Below, in pieces: positions 35,395 to 44,774 of a stretch of 64,000 bases of DNA. This DNA is from Roseateles sp. (lineage in GTDB: Bacteria > Pseudomonadota > Gammaproteobacteria > Burkholderiales > Burkholderiaceae). The position numbers and the translations under genes are program-made. Positions within the stretch are counted from its first letter, which is position 1, and the number at the start of each line of letters is the position of its first letter. The notes under the pieces were generated by a model. That model did no database searches. It was not told the origin of the DNA and was given only the letters and a program-made list of their open reading frames with translations. The stretch covers positions 34,458 to 98,457 of the forward strand of contig JAFAMW010000064.1 in assembly GCA_019232985.1 (NCBI GenBank). The letters are read 5' to 3'.

Positions 35395-37566
35395 ATGAAA
35401 CCCTGGTTCGGCCTGTCGCTCGTGTGCCTGTCGATCTTCGCCGCGCCGGCCGCGCACGCGACGCGCTACGAGGTCGACGCCGACGGCCTGGTGTTCTCGA
35501 TCGACGACACGACCGGCGCGTACGCGGTCGATGCCGGCGAGCTCCATTTCGGCGGGCGCGTGCTGCGGCGCACGACGACGGTCACCGCGGTCGACGGGGC
35601 CCTGCATTTCCTGCTCGGCCAGGGCCTCGAGGCGAGCGTCGCGCCGGCGCCCGGCGGCGCGCGCGCGCTGCTGTTCAGCTGGCGCGTCGTCGACGCGGAC
35701 GCGTCGGGCCGCACGACCTTCCCCGACTTCACCGACATCCCTGCGGGCCTGCATTCGATGTCGCACCAGCAGCTGAACTTCGCGCCGCCGATCTTCGACG
35801 CGGCGCAGGACGTCGCGACGCCGTGGCTGCTGTTCAACGAGGCCGGGCCGGCGCTGATCGTCTCGCCGGCCTCGGACTTCTTTCTCGCGAGCATGCACGG
35901 CGACGCGCGCACGCGCGTCGCGGTCGGCCTGAACCCCGAGGTCCACACGCTCGCGCCGGGCTTCACGGCGAGCAGCCTCGTCGCCGCGGGGCCGGGCGTC
36001 GGCAGCGCGTACGCGGCCTGGGGCCAGGCCCTGCGCGCGCTGTACGGCCGCAAGCCGGCCGCGCCCGACGCCGACGCGACGCTGCGCTCGCTCGGCGAGC
36101 TGACCGACAACGCGGGCGGCCATTACTACTACCACTACGACGACGGGCTGAACTACGAGGACTCGCTCGTGCGCTTCGTCGAGCGCAGCCGCAAGGCCGG
36201 CATCCCGTTCGGCTATCTGCAGCTCGACAGCTGGTGGTACTCGAAGAGCGCGTGGAACCCGCACGAGCAGATCGGCCGGATCAAGAACCCGGCGCTGCCC
36301 GACCAGGACTGGAACCGCTACGGCGGCCTGCTCGTGTGGCGCGCCCATCCGGGCGTGTTCCCCAAGGGCATGGCCGCGTTCCACGAGCGCGTGCAGCTGC
36401 CCTTCCTCGCCCACAACCGCTTCATCGACAAGGACAGCCCTTATCGCGAGCGCTACCGGATCTCGGGCGTCGCCGCCGTCGACCCCGGCTATTGGGAGGA
36501 GCTCGCGACCTACGCGGCGAGCAACGGCATCGCGGTCTATCTGCAGGACTGGCTCGACGCGACCTACAAATACTCGCCCGAGCTGCATAGCGCGCCGGGC
36601 CTGGGCGACGCGTTCCTCGGCGGCATGGCCAAGGCCATGCAGGCCCATGGCCTGACGATGCAATATTGCATGGCCTACCCGCTGCACATGCTGCAGGGCG
36701 TCGAGTACCCGAACCTGACGACGATCCGCGCCGCCGTCGACGGCCTGACGCGCGACCGCTGGACCCAGCTCGCGTTCAACGCGCGCTTCATCCACGAGCT
36801 CGGTGCCTGGCCCGCGACCGACGTGTTCCCGTCGGGCGACGCCGCCGCGATGCGCTTCGCGGTGCTGTCGGGCGGGCCGGTCGGCGTCGGCGACGGCTTC
36901 GAAGGGCTCGACAAGGCGAATATCTTCAAGGCCGTGCGCGCCGACGGCGTCATCGTCAAGCCCGACGCGCCGCTGAGCCCGCTCGACCGCAGCTACCTGA
37001 GCCAGGCGACGCGCAGCGGCGCGCCGATCGTCGCGGCCGCGTTCACGCGCCACGAGGCCGGCGCGACGGCCTACCTGCTCGCGTTCGCCGACGCGCCGGG
37101 CAAGGGCGCGACCGGGTTCGCGATCGCACCGGCCGAGCTCGGCTTCGGCGACGGCCGCGTCGCGGTGCTCGACCCGGAGACCGGCGCGCTCGCTCTGGCC
37201 GACGCGCAGACCGCGATCCAGGGCGGCGTGGCCGGCCCGACGGCCTCGGCCTATCGCATCGTCGCGCCGGTCTCGGCGGCCGGCATCGCGGTGTTCGGCG
37301 ACCTCGGCAAGTTCGCGGCGATGGGGCGCACGCGCGTGGCCGCGTACCAGATCGTCGACGGCGCGGCGCGGCTCACGCTCGCGTTCACGGCCAAGGAGAC
37401 CGAGCTCGCGGTCTCGGGCTACGCGGCGTCGGGCGTCAGCGCAAAAGCCGAGGGCGCCGAGGTGACGGCCGTGGATCGGGACGCCGCGACGGGCCTGTTC
37501 ACCGTGCATCTGCGCCGGCCGGGCGGGGCGGGCGGGACGGTCGCGCTGGTGCTCGCGTCGCGCTGA
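35395..37566 (+). CDS. Large secreted glycosidase-like protein (GH36/GH31-clan resemblance)
   Basis: This 723-residue protein has a signal peptide (MKPWFGLSLVCLSIFAAPAAHA), an N-terminal beta-sandwich-like region to about residue 225 and a TIM-barrel-like centre. The barrel has FGYLQLDSWWYSK (Asp278), VYLQDWLD (Asp385) and MQYCMAYPLHML (near 422); a C-terminal beta domain follows. The strand-end acidic residues and LDSWWY recall GH36/raffinose-synthase-type barrels. The substrate is unknown and activity is inferred from fold resemblance only. It probably acts in the periplasm or outside the cell. Confidence 0.6.
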   Translation: MKPWFGLSLVCLSIFAAPAAHATRYEVDADGLVFSIDDTTGAYAVDAGELHFGGRVLRRTTTVTAVDGALHFLLGQGLEASVAPAPGGARALLFSWRVVDADASGRTTFPDFTDIPAGLHSMSHQQLNFAPPIFDAAQDVATPWLLFNEAGPALIVSPASDFFLASMHGDARTRVAVGLNPEVHTLAPGFTASSLVAAGPGVGSAYAAWGQALRALYGRKPAAPDADATLRSLGELTDNAGGHYYYHYDDGLNYEDSLVRFVERSRKAGIPFGYLQLDSWWYSKSAWNPHEQIGRIKNPALPDQDWNRYGGLLVWRAHPGVFPKGMAAFHERVQLPFLAHNRFIDKDSPYRERYRISGVAAVDPGYWEELATYAASNGIAVYLQDWLDATYKYSPELHSAPGLGDAFLGGMAKAMQAHGLTMQYCMAYPLHMLQGVEYPNLTTIRAAVDGLTRDRWTQLAFNARFIHELGAWPATDVFPSGDAAAMRFAVLSGGPVGVGDGFEGLDKANIFKAVRADGVIVKPDAPLSPLDRSYLSQATRSGAPIVAAAFTRHEAGATAYLLAFADAPGKGATGFAIAPAELGFGDGRVAVLDPETGALALADAQTAIQGGVAGPTASAYRIVAPVSAAGIAVFGDLGKFAAMGRTRVAAYQIVDGAARLTLAFTAKETELAVSGYAASGVSAKAEGAEVTAVDRDAATGLFTVHLRRPGGAGGTVALVLASR

Positions 37567-37572
37567 GGGGCG

Positions 37573-38006
37573 TCAGCGCGCGTCGGCCGGGCGTGCCGGC
37601 AGGGTCCGGTAGAACTCGTCGAAGTCCTTGGCGAAATGCTGCCGGGTCTCGGGCGTCAGCCAGCGCCCGAACTGGGCATGAAGACATCGCTCAGATACGC
37701 CTGGCGCTCGCGCTCGGGCCTGTGCAGCGCACCGGTGTGGCAGGCCGGCTCGCCGGCCTCGATCGAGCGCCAGACGCGCCGCGTGTTGGCGACCGTGAAC
37801 GCATGCTTCGCGGCGTCGGGCCAGGCCGCGACGACCTGCTCGAGCAGCCGGTCCACGGCGCCGTCGCCGGGGCGGCCCGAAGCCGCCTCGGGCATCGAGT
37901 AGGGCGGGAAGTCGATCAGCAGCCAGTGCATGGTGTCGGCGGCGCGCGCGCCGCCGCCGTGGAGCGACGCCAGCAGGCCCAGCGTCGCCAGCAGCCAGCG
38001 CCTCAT
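37573..38006 (-). pseudogene. Solitary binding-protein gene with internal deletion and frameshift
   Basis: The 5' part (ATG 38006) encodes a signal peptide and about 90 residues of a TIGR02285-like binding protein: MHWLLIDFPPYSMPE, then ACHTGALHRPERERQAYLSDVFMP. It runs into a stop at 37656. Just past the break another frame encodes a typical family C-terminus, FGRWLTPETRQHFAKDFDEF, ending at 37573. Some 130-150 residues expected in between are missing, so a deletion joined the two ends out of frame. It is convergent with the secreted glycosidase-like gene. Confidence 0.75.
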
Positions 38007-38032
38007 CGGCAACGCGTCGCGAGCCGGATGGC

Positions 38033-38323
38033 TCACCAGCCGAGCAGGAAAACCGGCAGCGCCGCCGTCACGAGCGCGAGCCCCTGGGCCGCGAGCACCG
38101 TCAGGGTCTGGCGCGGCGCGCGGCGCAGCCAGCGGTAGGCGAAGAGTGCGATCACGGGGAGCTGGGCGACCATCAGCAGCTGCCACAGATGGGCGAACGC
38201 GCCTTCGTCGGCTTCGGGCTTGACGCCGTAGATCGCGAGCTGCAGCGCGACCATCGCGAGCGCGCCGAGCGACATCAGCACGGGCATCCAGGCGGCGGGC
38301 TTCTTGCCGATCTCGAGTTCCAT
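38033..38323 (-). CDS. Small inner-membrane protein of unknown function
   Basis: This 96-residue protein starts MELEIGKKPAAWMPVL. It has three predicted hydrophobic helices, MSLGALAMVALQLAIYGV, LLMVAQLPVIALFAYRWL and VLAAQGLALVTAALPVFLL. Charged segments between them suggest a simple three-TMS protein. I do not recognise the family. It lies between the broken binding-protein gene and tRNA-Ser. Confidence 0.7.
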   Translation of the reverse strand: MELEIGKKPAAWMPVLMSLGALAMVALQLAIYGVKPEADEGAFAHLWQLLMVAQLPVIALFAYRWLRRAPRQTLTVLAAQGLALVTAALPVFLLGW

Positions 38324-38413
38324 GAAGCAGCTCCTTGCCGATATGCGGGGGCAGGGCTTGACTGTACCTTCGGGGTGGGGCGCCCGGATGTGCGCCGTCG
38401 TGGTGTGCAAACC

Positions 38414-38503
<90 letters not shown>

Positions 38504-38599
38504 ATCGTCTACTCGCCCGTCAAGGCTGGTTTTGCCTGCGTTCACATCGCCGCGCGATATGAACTCCGGCGCAATCGCCGCCCAGGGGCGTCGATTGAG

Positions 38600-38635
38600 C
38601 AAGACCAGTGCCTTAAACCACTCGGCCACGCTTCC
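38600..38635 (-). repeat. Exact 36-nt copy of the 5' half of tRNA-Ser
   Basis: Bases 38600-38635 are identical to 38468-38503, covering the tRNA from its 5' end to the anticodon loop. The offset is 132 bp. The 3' half, variable arm and T-arm are absent, so it cannot make a tRNA. Just beyond each copy a TCTAyTCGCCCG block also recurs, which next to the second copy is the end of apaH. This suggests an old tandem duplication across the apaH-tRNA junction. Confidence 0.9.
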
Positions 38636-38649
38636 TGGAGGGCGCAATT

Positions 38650-39477
38650 CTATTCGCCCGGCCGCTGCGCCTGCTCGCACCCGACCTGGATCACCTCGGC
38701 CACGCGCCCGCCCTCGAGCCGCGCTGCACTCAGCTGCCCACCCCAGACGCAGCCGGTGTCGAGCGCGAGCAGGTCGGGGCGCTGGACCAGGCCCAGCGTC
38801 GACCAATGGCCGAACGCGATCGGCGTGCCCGCGCTCGCGCGGCCCGGTACGTCGAACCAGGGCAGGTAGCCGGCGGGCGCGTTCGCGGCGCCGTCCTTGG
38901 TCGCGAAATCCATGCGGCCGTCGGGCGTGCAAAAGCGCAGTCGGGTCAGCGCGTTGACGATGCAGCGCAGCCGCGCGCTGCCGCGCAGCGATTCGTCCCA
39001 GCGGTCGGGCGCGTTGCCGTACATCTCGTGCAGGAACGCGGCCAGGTCGGCGCCGCGCAGCACGGCTTCGACCTCGGCCGCGAGCACGAGCGTCTGGGCC
39101 GCGCTCCAGGCCGGCAGCACGCCCGCGTGGACGAGCAGCCAGCCGTCGAGCGTGGCCGCCATGGGCTGCGCGCGCAGCCAGTCGAGCAGGGCTGCGCGGT
39201 CCGGCGCGGCGAGGATGTCGCCGAGCGTGTCGCCGCGGTGGGCCGGGCGCACGCCGTGCGCGGCCGCGAGCAGGTGCAGGTCGTGGTTGCCGAGCAGGCA
39301 GGTCGCCGCGCCGCCGAGGGCCATCAGCCGACGCAGCGTCGCGAGCGAGGCCGGGCCGCGGTTGACGAGGTCGCCGAGCAGCACGATATGGTCGCGCGAG
39401 GGCGAGAAATCGAGCTTGGCGAGCAGCTGTTCGAGCGCCGGGCAACAGCCCTGGACGTCGCCGACGAGGTAGTTCAT
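38650..39477 (-). CDS. apaH: Symmetrical bis(5'-nucleosyl)-tetraphosphatase
   Basis: This 275-residue metallophosphatase hydrolyses Ap4A to two ADP. It has the calcineurin-like motifs [29 protein letters not shown] and [11 protein letters not shown], and later ApaH segments such as [15 protein letters not shown] and [11 protein letters not shown]. Length matches E. coli ApaH (280 residues). Its start is 2 nt from an in-frame upstream extension of the divergent CorC-like gene. Confidence 0.95.
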   Translation of the reverse strand: MNYLVGDVQGCCPALEQLLAKLDFSPSRDHIVLLGDLVNRGPASLATLRRLMALGGAATCLLGNHDLHLLAAAHGVRPAHRGDTLGDILAAPDRAALLDWLRAQPMAATLDGWLLVHAGVLPAWSAAQTLVLAAEVEAVLRGADLAAFLHEMYGNAPDRWDESLRGSARLRCIVNALTRLRFCTPDGRMDFATKDGAANAPAGYLPWFDVPGRASAGTPIAFGHWSTLGLVQRPDLLALDTGCVWGGQLSAARLEGGRVAEVIQVGCEQAQRPGE

Positions 39478-39601
39478 GGCCGGGATTGTGCGGCTGGTGC
39501 CGCAAAGACCTTCTGCTACGCTTGCGGCCTTTCGTCATCTCCTGCGGCGTTCTTCGGGTTTGCACCGGCGCCGCCTGTACCCGCCGCCGCCGGCGCCCGC
39601 C

Positions 39602-40903
39602 ATGGACACCGCGTTCGTTCTCTTCCTGATTCTGCTCAACGGCTGGTTCGCGATGTCGGAAATGGCGTTGACCGCCGCGCGCAAGGCGCGCCTGCAGGTC
39701 CTGATCGAGGGCGGCGACGCGGGCGCCGCGCTCGCGCTCAGGCTGCACGAGAACCCGACCAAGTTCCTCTCGACCGTGCAGATCGGCATCACGCTGATCC
39801 CGGTGCTCAACGGCATCGTCGGCGACGCCGCGTTCTCCGGCCCGCTGTCGCGCTGGCTGATCGCGACCTTCCAGTTGAGCCAGCGCGTCGCCGAGGGCGG
39901 CGCGACGGCGCTCGTCGTGACGATCGTGACGATGCTGACCATCGTGTTCGGCGAGCTCGTGCCCAAGCGCATCGGCCAGATGTTCCCCGAGACCGTCGCG
40001 CGCCTCGTCGCACCGCCGATGGAGCTGATCTCGCTGGTCGTGCGCCCGCTCGTGCGCCTGCTGACCTTCCTGACCGAGGCCGTGCTGGGCCTGCTCGGCC
40101 TGCGCGGCCGCGGCCAGCGCGGCGTGACGGAAGAAGAGATCGCCGCGAGCCTCGAGGAGGGCCTCGACGCCGGCGTGATCGAGGCGCACGAGCACCAGAT
40201 GGTGCGCAACGTGTTCCGTCTCGACGAGCGCCTGATCGGCTCGATGATGATCCCGCGCGCCGAGATCGCCTGGCTCGACGTCGACGACGGCCCCGCGCAG
40301 GTGCTGGCCGTCATCAAGGCGCATGGTTACTCGCGCTACCCTGTGTGCCGCGGCGGGCTCGGCGACGTGCTCGGTCTCGCGTCCGCGCCCGAGTTGCTCG
40401 CGCGCGCGCTCGAGGGGCGGCCGCTCGCGCTCGGCGACGGACTCGAGCCGCCGGTCTACGTGCCCGAGACGCTGTCGGGCCTGGAGTTGCTCGAACATTT
40501 CCGCGCCGTCGTGGCGGCGCTGGTGTTCGTGGTGGACGAGTACGGCGAGGTGCAGGGGGTGATCTCCTCGCGCGACGTGCTCGAGGCGATCGCGGGCGAG
40601 TTTTCGGCGCCCAGCGACGGCGACGCCTGGGCGGTGCGACGCGAGGACGGGAGCTGGCTGTTCGACGGCCTGATTCCCGCGACCGAGCTGAAGGACCGCC
40701 TGGGCCTGAAAGAGCTGCCCGAAGAGGACCGTGGGCGCTACAACACCCTGGCCGGCATGGTGATGCTGCTGCTCGGGCGTTTGCCGCGAACGGCCGATGT
40801 GGTGGAGTGGAATGCTTGGAGGTTCGAGGTCGTCGACCTCGACGGCAAGCGTGTTGACAAAGTGCTGGCCAGCCGGCTGGCCGATGATGGAGTTGAAGAA
40901 TGA
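39602..40903 (+). CDS. Membrane CBS-domain protein of the CorC/HlyC (CNNM) family
   Basis: This 433-residue protein begins with a CNNM/DUF21 membrane domain (FVLFLILLNGWFAMSEMALTAARKARL, then GITLIPVLNGIVGD and TIVFGELVPKRIG). It then has a pair of CBS domains (MMIPRAEIAWL, VFVVDEYGEVQGVISSRDVLE) and a C-terminal CorC_HlyC transporter-associated domain. Relatives affect divalent cation, mainly Mg2+ or Co2+, export; older 'hemolysin' labels are misleading. Its stop overlaps the start of the SapC gene (ATGA). Confidence 0.9.
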   Translation: MDTAFVLFLILLNGWFAMSEMALTAARKARLQVLIEGGDAGAALALRLHENPTKFLSTVQIGITLIPVLNGIVGDAAFSGPLSRWLIATFQLSQRVAEGGATALVVTIVTMLTIVFGELVPKRIGQMFPETVARLVAPPMELISLVVRPLVRLLTFLTEAVLGLLGLRGRGQRGVTEEEIAASLEEGLDAGVIEAHEHQMVRNVFRLDERLIGSMMIPRAEIAWLDVDDGPAQVLAVIKAHGYSRYPVCRGGLGDVLGLASAPELLARALEGRPLALGDGLEPPVYVPETLSGLELLEHFRAVVAALVFVVDEYGEVQGVISSRDVLEAIAGEFSAPSDGDAWAVRREDGSWLFDGLIPATELKDRLGLKELPEEDRGRYNTLAGMVMLLLGRLPRTADVVEWNAWRFEVVDLDGKRVDKVLASRLADDGVEE

Positions 40904-41655
40904 GCAATCCGCCGCTTTACGGCAGCATGGTCCCGCTGGACCGCAACCAGCACAAGAAGCTCAAGCTGCGCACGGACATCGCCGTCGCGCCGCACGCGGC
41001 GAATCAGAACTCGATGTTCCTGACCGTCGCCGAGTTCCCCGAAGCCTGCAAGGAATACCCGATCGTGTTCGTGCGCGTCGGCGAGCCGCCCAAGGCCGGC
41101 GCGAAGCCGACCGTCGCGCCGGTCGCGGCGCTGGGCCTCAAGCAGGGCTCGAACCTGTTCGTTAGCGGCGACCAGTGGACCGGCGCCTACGTGCCGGCCT
41201 ATCTGCGCCGCTACCCGTTCGCGATGGCGCGCATGGAGGCCGGTAGCGACCAGGTCGCCGTGTGCTTCGACGCGAGCTGGCCCGGCTTCAACGAGACCGA
41301 GGGCCAGCAACTGATCGGCGAAGACGGCACGCCGACCGAGTTCCTCGACAACGCGCGCCAGTTCCTCGAGAACTTCGAGCAGGAGGCCGAGCGTACCCGC
41401 CTGATCTGCGAGAAGCTCGTGCAGGAAGACCTGCTGACCGACATGCGCTTCGAGGCCAGCTTCGCCGAAGGCGGCAAGCTCGAGGTCGACGGCTTCCTCG
41501 CGATCGACGAGAAGAAGTTCGCCGAACTGCCCGACGCGAAGGTCGTCGAGCTGTTCCGCCTCGGCCTGCTCTCGGTGATCGAGATGCACCGCCTGTCGAT
41601 GGGCAATATGCAGCGCCTCGCGTCGCGCCAGGGCGCCGCCAGGCAGGCCGCCTGA
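40900..41655 (+). CDS. SapC-family protein
   Basis: This 251-residue protein has the SapC-family pattern: YGSMVPLDRNQHKKLKL, LTVAEFPEACKEYPIVFV, YVPAYLRRYPFAMA and a late FEASFAEGGKLEVDGFLAIDE. SapC was first described next to an S-layer gene in Campylobacter, but the molecular role is unclear. There is no signal peptide. It overlaps the CorC-like gene and is followed by a strong hairpin. Confidence 0.87.
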   Translation: MSNPPLYGSMVPLDRNQHKKLKLRTDIAVAPHAANQNSMFLTVAEFPEACKEYPIVFVRVGEPPKAGAKPTVAPVAALGLKQGSNLFVSGDQWTGAYVPAYLRRYPFAMARMEAGSDQVAVCFDASWPGFNETEGQQLIGEDGTPTEFLDNARQFLENFEQEAERTRLICEKLVQEDLLTDMRFEASFAEGGKLEVDGFLAIDEKKFAELPDAKVVELFRLGLLSVIEMHRLSMGNMQRLASRQGAARQAA

Positions 41656-41683
41656 GGCTCGAACCGTCACCGTTCTGTCACGC

Positions 41684-41718
41684 AAAGTCGCCGACCCCGC
41701 GGAGGGGTCGGCGACTTT
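41684..41718 (+). terminator. Stem-loop terminator after SapC
   Basis: AAAGTCGCCGACCCC is followed after a 5-base loop by its perfect reverse complement, a 15-bp stem. The downstream T content is weak (TTTGTTAC), but the position 29 nt after the SapC stop supports a terminator role. Confidence 0.75.
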
Positions 41719-41790
41719 GTTACTGGTAACGATTTTCCGGTTCAGAGCCGCCGCGACACGGTCGAAACCATAGGCATGAGACGGCGCGCA

Positions 41791-41812
41791 AAAAACGTTT
41801 CGAAAGGTTTTT
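41791..41812. promoter_or_regulatory. AT-rich 22-bp near-palindrome upstream of the FeeM-like gene
   Basis: The segment AAAAACGTTTCGAAAGGTTT plus two further T residues is centred on TTTCGAAA and is palindromic except for one base pair. It lies about 90 bp before the start codon in an otherwise GC-rich context, so it is a plausible regulator-binding site. No regulator is identified. Confidence 0.4.
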
Positions 41813-41900
41813 GCCGGGCCGTTTCCACCCAGTTGTTCGTTAGACTCCGTCCCCAACTAGAGGGAGTTCCGGCGAACAGCCGACTGTGTTAGGGGTCTCA

Positions 41901-42590
41901 ATGGATGTCGATGTGTTCAACGATGTGCCGACTGCAGCCGCCGGACTGGCGCTGGATTCGATTACCGATGTCGCGCACAGGCTTGAACACGCTCAGGCAG
42001 AGGCCGTCGGCGCCCTGGTCGATCGTCGTTACGCAGGGCGCGGCTACAAGTGCACCCGCCTCAGCGCGCTGCGCGAGGACGCGCTGACGGTCTGCTCGGC
42101 GAGCCAGGGTGAGCGCGTGGTCGGGACGATCGCGGTGCGCTTCCCCTCGCCGCGCGGCTTCAACGCCGAGACCTGCTTCGCGCCCGAGCTCGCCACCTTG
42201 CGCGCCGAAGGCCGCGTGCTGTGCGAGTTCACGCGCCTGGCCATGGACGACGAGGTGCGCGACAACAAGCGCGTGCTTGCGCGACTGTTCCACCTGGCCT
42301 ACCTGCACGGCCACCGCCTCGGCGGCTGCGACATGGTCGTGATCGAGGTCAACCCTCGCCACGTCGCGTTCTACCGCCGCATGCTCGGCTTCACGGTACG
42401 CTCAGACGTGCGCGAGAACCCGCTCGTCGGCGCGCCGGCCGTGCTGATGAGCATGGACATGCACGCGGGTCGCTCGCTGATCGCGAGCCTGGGCGGCCGT
42501 CCCGAGCTCGCGTCGACGACGCGCATGCTTTATCCGTTCTTCTACAGCGCTGCCGAGGAAGAGACGCTGCTGCGTCGCCTCAAGCAGTGA
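41901..42590 (+). CDS. FeeM-like N-acyl amino acid synthase (autoinducer-synthase-fold acyltransferase)
   Basis: This 229-residue GNAT/autoinducer-synthase-like protein has RRYAGRGYKCTRLS, RVVGTIAVRFPSPRGFNAE, LCEFTRLAMDDEVRDNKRVLARLFHLAYLHGHRLGG (split here as ...LFHLAYLHG) and VIEVNPRHVAFYRRMLGF. This order is typical of FeeM-type enzymes, which join long-chain acyl groups from acyl-ACP to an amino acid. The product may be a signal or surfactant. ATG at 41901 with AGGGG just upstream is preferred to a GTG at 41886. Confidence 0.78.
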   Translation: MDVDVFNDVPTAAAGLALDSITDVAHRLEHAQAEAVGALVDRRYAGRGYKCTRLSALREDALTVCSASQGERVVGTIAVRFPSPRGFNAETCFAPELATLRAEGRVLCEFTRLAMDDEVRDNKRVLARLFHLAYLHGHRLGGCDMVVIEVNPRHVAFYRRMLGFTVRSDVRENPLVGAPAVLMSMDMHAGRSLIASLGGRPELASTTRMLYPFFYSAAEEETLLRRLKQ

Positions 42591-42632
42591 GCGCCGTGCC
42601 GGCCGTCCCCGCCGTCTCCTGACGCTGCCGGC

Positions 42633-43406
42633 CTAACGCGGGCCGATCGCACGCGCGAGCTCAGCCGCGGCTGCGCGCAGCGCGCTGCCGACCGCGCCGC
42701 GTACGTCGAGATCGAGATGCCCGCTCGGGCCGATCGCGGTCAGGCACAGCAGCACCCCCCCCTTGGCGTCGAACACCGGCGCGGCGAGCGCGGCGACGCC
42801 GCGCACGACCGTGTCGCGCGTGCTCGCGAGCCCGTCCGCGCGCACGGCCCCGAGCAGGGCCTCGTAGTCGGCGTCGAGCGCGTGGCGTTCGCCGGCCTGC
42901 TTGAGCGCCGCGCGCAGCGCGGGTGCGTCCATCTGCGCGGCGAACACGCGGCCCGACGCGGTGTCGCGCAGGCTCATGACCGCGCCGTGGCGCATCGTGA
43001 TGTGGACCGGGCTCGGCGCCTCGGCGACGCGAACGACGGTCGGCCCCTTGTCGCCCCAGACCACGATCGCGACCGTGTGGCCGAGCGCCGCGGCGAGCGC
43101 CTCGGCGCGTTCGCTCGCGAGACGCAGCGGGTCGACCTGCTGCAGCGCGATCAGGCCCAGCTGCACGGCGAGCGGCCCGAGGCCGTAGCGCGCGCCCGCT
43201 TCGTCCTGCTCGACGAGGCCCAGCTTGCCGAAGCTCACGAGGTAGGGGTGCGCCTTGGCCGCCGTCATGCCGGCAGCGGCCGCGAGGTCCTTGAGCGCCA
43301 TCGCGCGGCCCCGCTCGACGAGCGCGAGCAGCAGGCGCCCGCCGACCTCGACGCTCTGGATGCCGCGCGGCGCGCGCGCGGGCTTGATAGGCTTGTTATT
43401 CGTCAT
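42633..43406 (-). CDS. IclR-family regulator divergent from hmgA
   Basis: This 257-residue protein has an N-terminal winged HTH (RGIQSVEVGGRLLLALVERG, MALKDLAAAAGMTAAKAHPYL) and a C-terminal IclR effector domain (DTASGRVFAAQM, GVAALAAPVFDAKGGVLLCLTAIG). It faces hmgA with a 51-nt intergenic region containing a short palindrome, so it probably regulates homogentisate degradation and itself. Confidence 0.88.
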   Translation of the reverse strand: MTNNKPIKPARAPRGIQSVEVGGRLLLALVERGRAMALKDLAAAAGMTAAKAHPYLVSFGKLGLVEQDEAGARYGLGPLAVQLGLIALQQVDPLRLASERAEALAAALGHTVAIVVWGDKGPTVVRVAEAPSPVHITMRHGAVMSLRDTASGRVFAAQMDAPALRAALKQAGERHALDADYEALLGAVRADGLASTRDTVVRGVAALAAPVFDAKGGVLLCLTAIGPSGHLDLDVRGAVGSALRAAAAELARAIGPR

Positions 43407-43414
43407 GCACGAAT

Positions 43415-43427
43415 TGATTTGAAATCA
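43415..43427. promoter_or_regulatory. 13-bp palindrome in the IclR-hmgA intergenic region
   Basis: TGATTT-G-AAATCA is an exact palindrome around a central G, located 8 bp before the IclR start and 30 bp before the hmgA start. Its position in the only shared control region makes it a candidate IclR-type operator. Confidence 0.45.
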
Positions 43428-43457
43428 TAGAATACGACGAAAACGCGGAGACAGGCA

Positions 43458-44774
43458 ATGAGCGGACCCCTTCGATACCTGAGCGGCTTCGGCAACGAGC
43501 ACGTGAGCGAGGCGCGCGCGGGCGCGCTGCCGGTCGGGCGCAACAGCCCGCAGCGCGTCGCCCACGGGCTGTACGCCGAGCAGCTGTCGGGCACCGCGTT
43601 CACGGCGCCGCGCGCCGCGAACCTGCGCACGTGGCTGTACCGGCGCCGGCCGGCCGTGGTCGTCGGCGCGTACGCGCCGTTCGAGCAGCCCTGGCTGAAA
43701 AGCGGCGCGGCGCAGGGCGAGGCCGCACCGCCCGACCCGCTGCGCTGGGCGCCCGCGCCGATCCCGGCCGCGCCGACCGACTTCGTCGAGGGCCTGCGCA
43801 CGCTGTGCGTGAACGGCGACCCCGACGCCCAGCACGGCATGGCCGCCCACCTGTACCTGTGCAACCGCGGCATGGGCCGGCGCGCGTTCGTCGACGCCGA
43901 CGGCGAACTGCTGATCGTGCCGCAGCAGGGCGCGCTGCGCCTCGTGACCGAGCTCGGCCGGCTCGAGGTCGCGCCCGGCGAGATCGCCGTCGTGCCGCGC
44001 GGCATGGCGTTCAAGGTCGAGGTCGACGGGCCGTCGCGCGGCTATGTGTGCGAGAACTACGGCGCCGCGCTGCGCCTGCCCGAGCTCGGCCCGATCGGCT
44101 CGAACGGGCTCGCGAACGCGCGCGACTTTCTCGTGCCCGTCGCAGCCGTCGAGGACGCGACTCCCGGTTCCGCAGGGTTCGAGGCGGAGCCCGGCGCCTA
44201 CGAGATCGTCAAGAAGTTCGGCGGCCGGCTGTGGCGCGCGGCGCAGGACCACACGCCGTTCGACGTCGTCGCCTGGCACGGCAATCTCGTGCCCTGCAAG
44301 TACGACACCGCGCGCTTCATGACCGTCAACACGGTCAGCTACGACCATCCCGACCCGAGCATCTTCACGGTGCTCACGAGCCCGAGCGACACGCCGGGCT
44401 GGGCCAACGTCGACTTCGTGATCTTTCCGCCGCGCTGGATGGTCGCCGAGGACACCTTCCGCCCGCCCTGGTACCACCGCAACGTGATGAGCGAGTTCAT
44501 GGGCCTCGTGCACGGTCAGTACGACGCCAAGCCCGCGGGCTTCAAGCCCGGCGGCGCGAGCCTGCACAACGCGATGGTGCCGCACGGCCCCGACGCCGAG
44601 GCGTTCGCGAAGGCGAGCGCCGCGTCGCTCGCGCCGCACAAGCTCGAGCACACGCTGGCTTTCATGTTCGAGACGCGCTGGCGCCTCGCGCCGACGGCGT
44701 TCGCACTGAACGGCGGCCTGCTCGACACAAGCTACGCCGACTGCTGGCGCGACCTCGAGGACCACTACCAATGA
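43458..44774 (+). CDS. hmgA: Homogentisate 1,2-dioxygenase
   Basis: This 438-residue Fe(II) enzyme opens the homogentisate ring to maleylacetoacetate. It begins [13 protein letters not shown] and has [11 protein letters not shown]. The iron-site region is [27 protein letters not shown] (shown here in part: [15 protein letters not shown]), with [11 protein letters not shown] near the end. It is immediately upstream of the fumarylacetoacetase gene, with a 4-nt overlap. The isomerase maiA is not in the window. Confidence 0.96.
   Translation: MSGPLRYLSGFGNEHVSEARAGALPVGRNSPQRVAHGLYAEQLSGTAFTAPRAANLRTWLYRRRPAVVVGAYAPFEQPWLKSGAAQGEAAPPDPLRWAPAPIPAAPTDFVEGLRTLCVNGDPDAQHGMAAHLYLCNRGMGRRAFVDADGELLIVPQQGALRLVTELGRLEVAPGEIAVVPRGMAFKVEVDGPSRGYVCENYGAALRLPELGPIGSNGLANARDFLVPVAAVEDATPGSAGFEAEPGAYEIVKKFGGRLWRAAQDHTPFDVVAWHGNLVPCKYDTARFMTVNTVSYDHPDPSIFTVLTSPSDTPGWANVDFVIFPPRWMVAEDTFRPPWYHRNVMSEFMGLVHGQYDAKPAGFKPGGASLHNAMVPHGPDAEAFAKASAASLAPHKLEHTLAFMFETRWRLAPTAFALNGGLLDTSYADCWRDLEDHYQ

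Noticed and set aside
34336..37509. 1057-codon minus-strand frame opposite the secreted glycosidase-like gene
   Set aside because: It is an antisense shadow; the plus strand has a signal peptide, aromatic-rich barrel motifs and normal composition.
38600..38635. Second tRNA-Ser gene
   Set aside because: Only the 5' half is present, and the variable arm, T-arm and acceptor 3' strand are missing.
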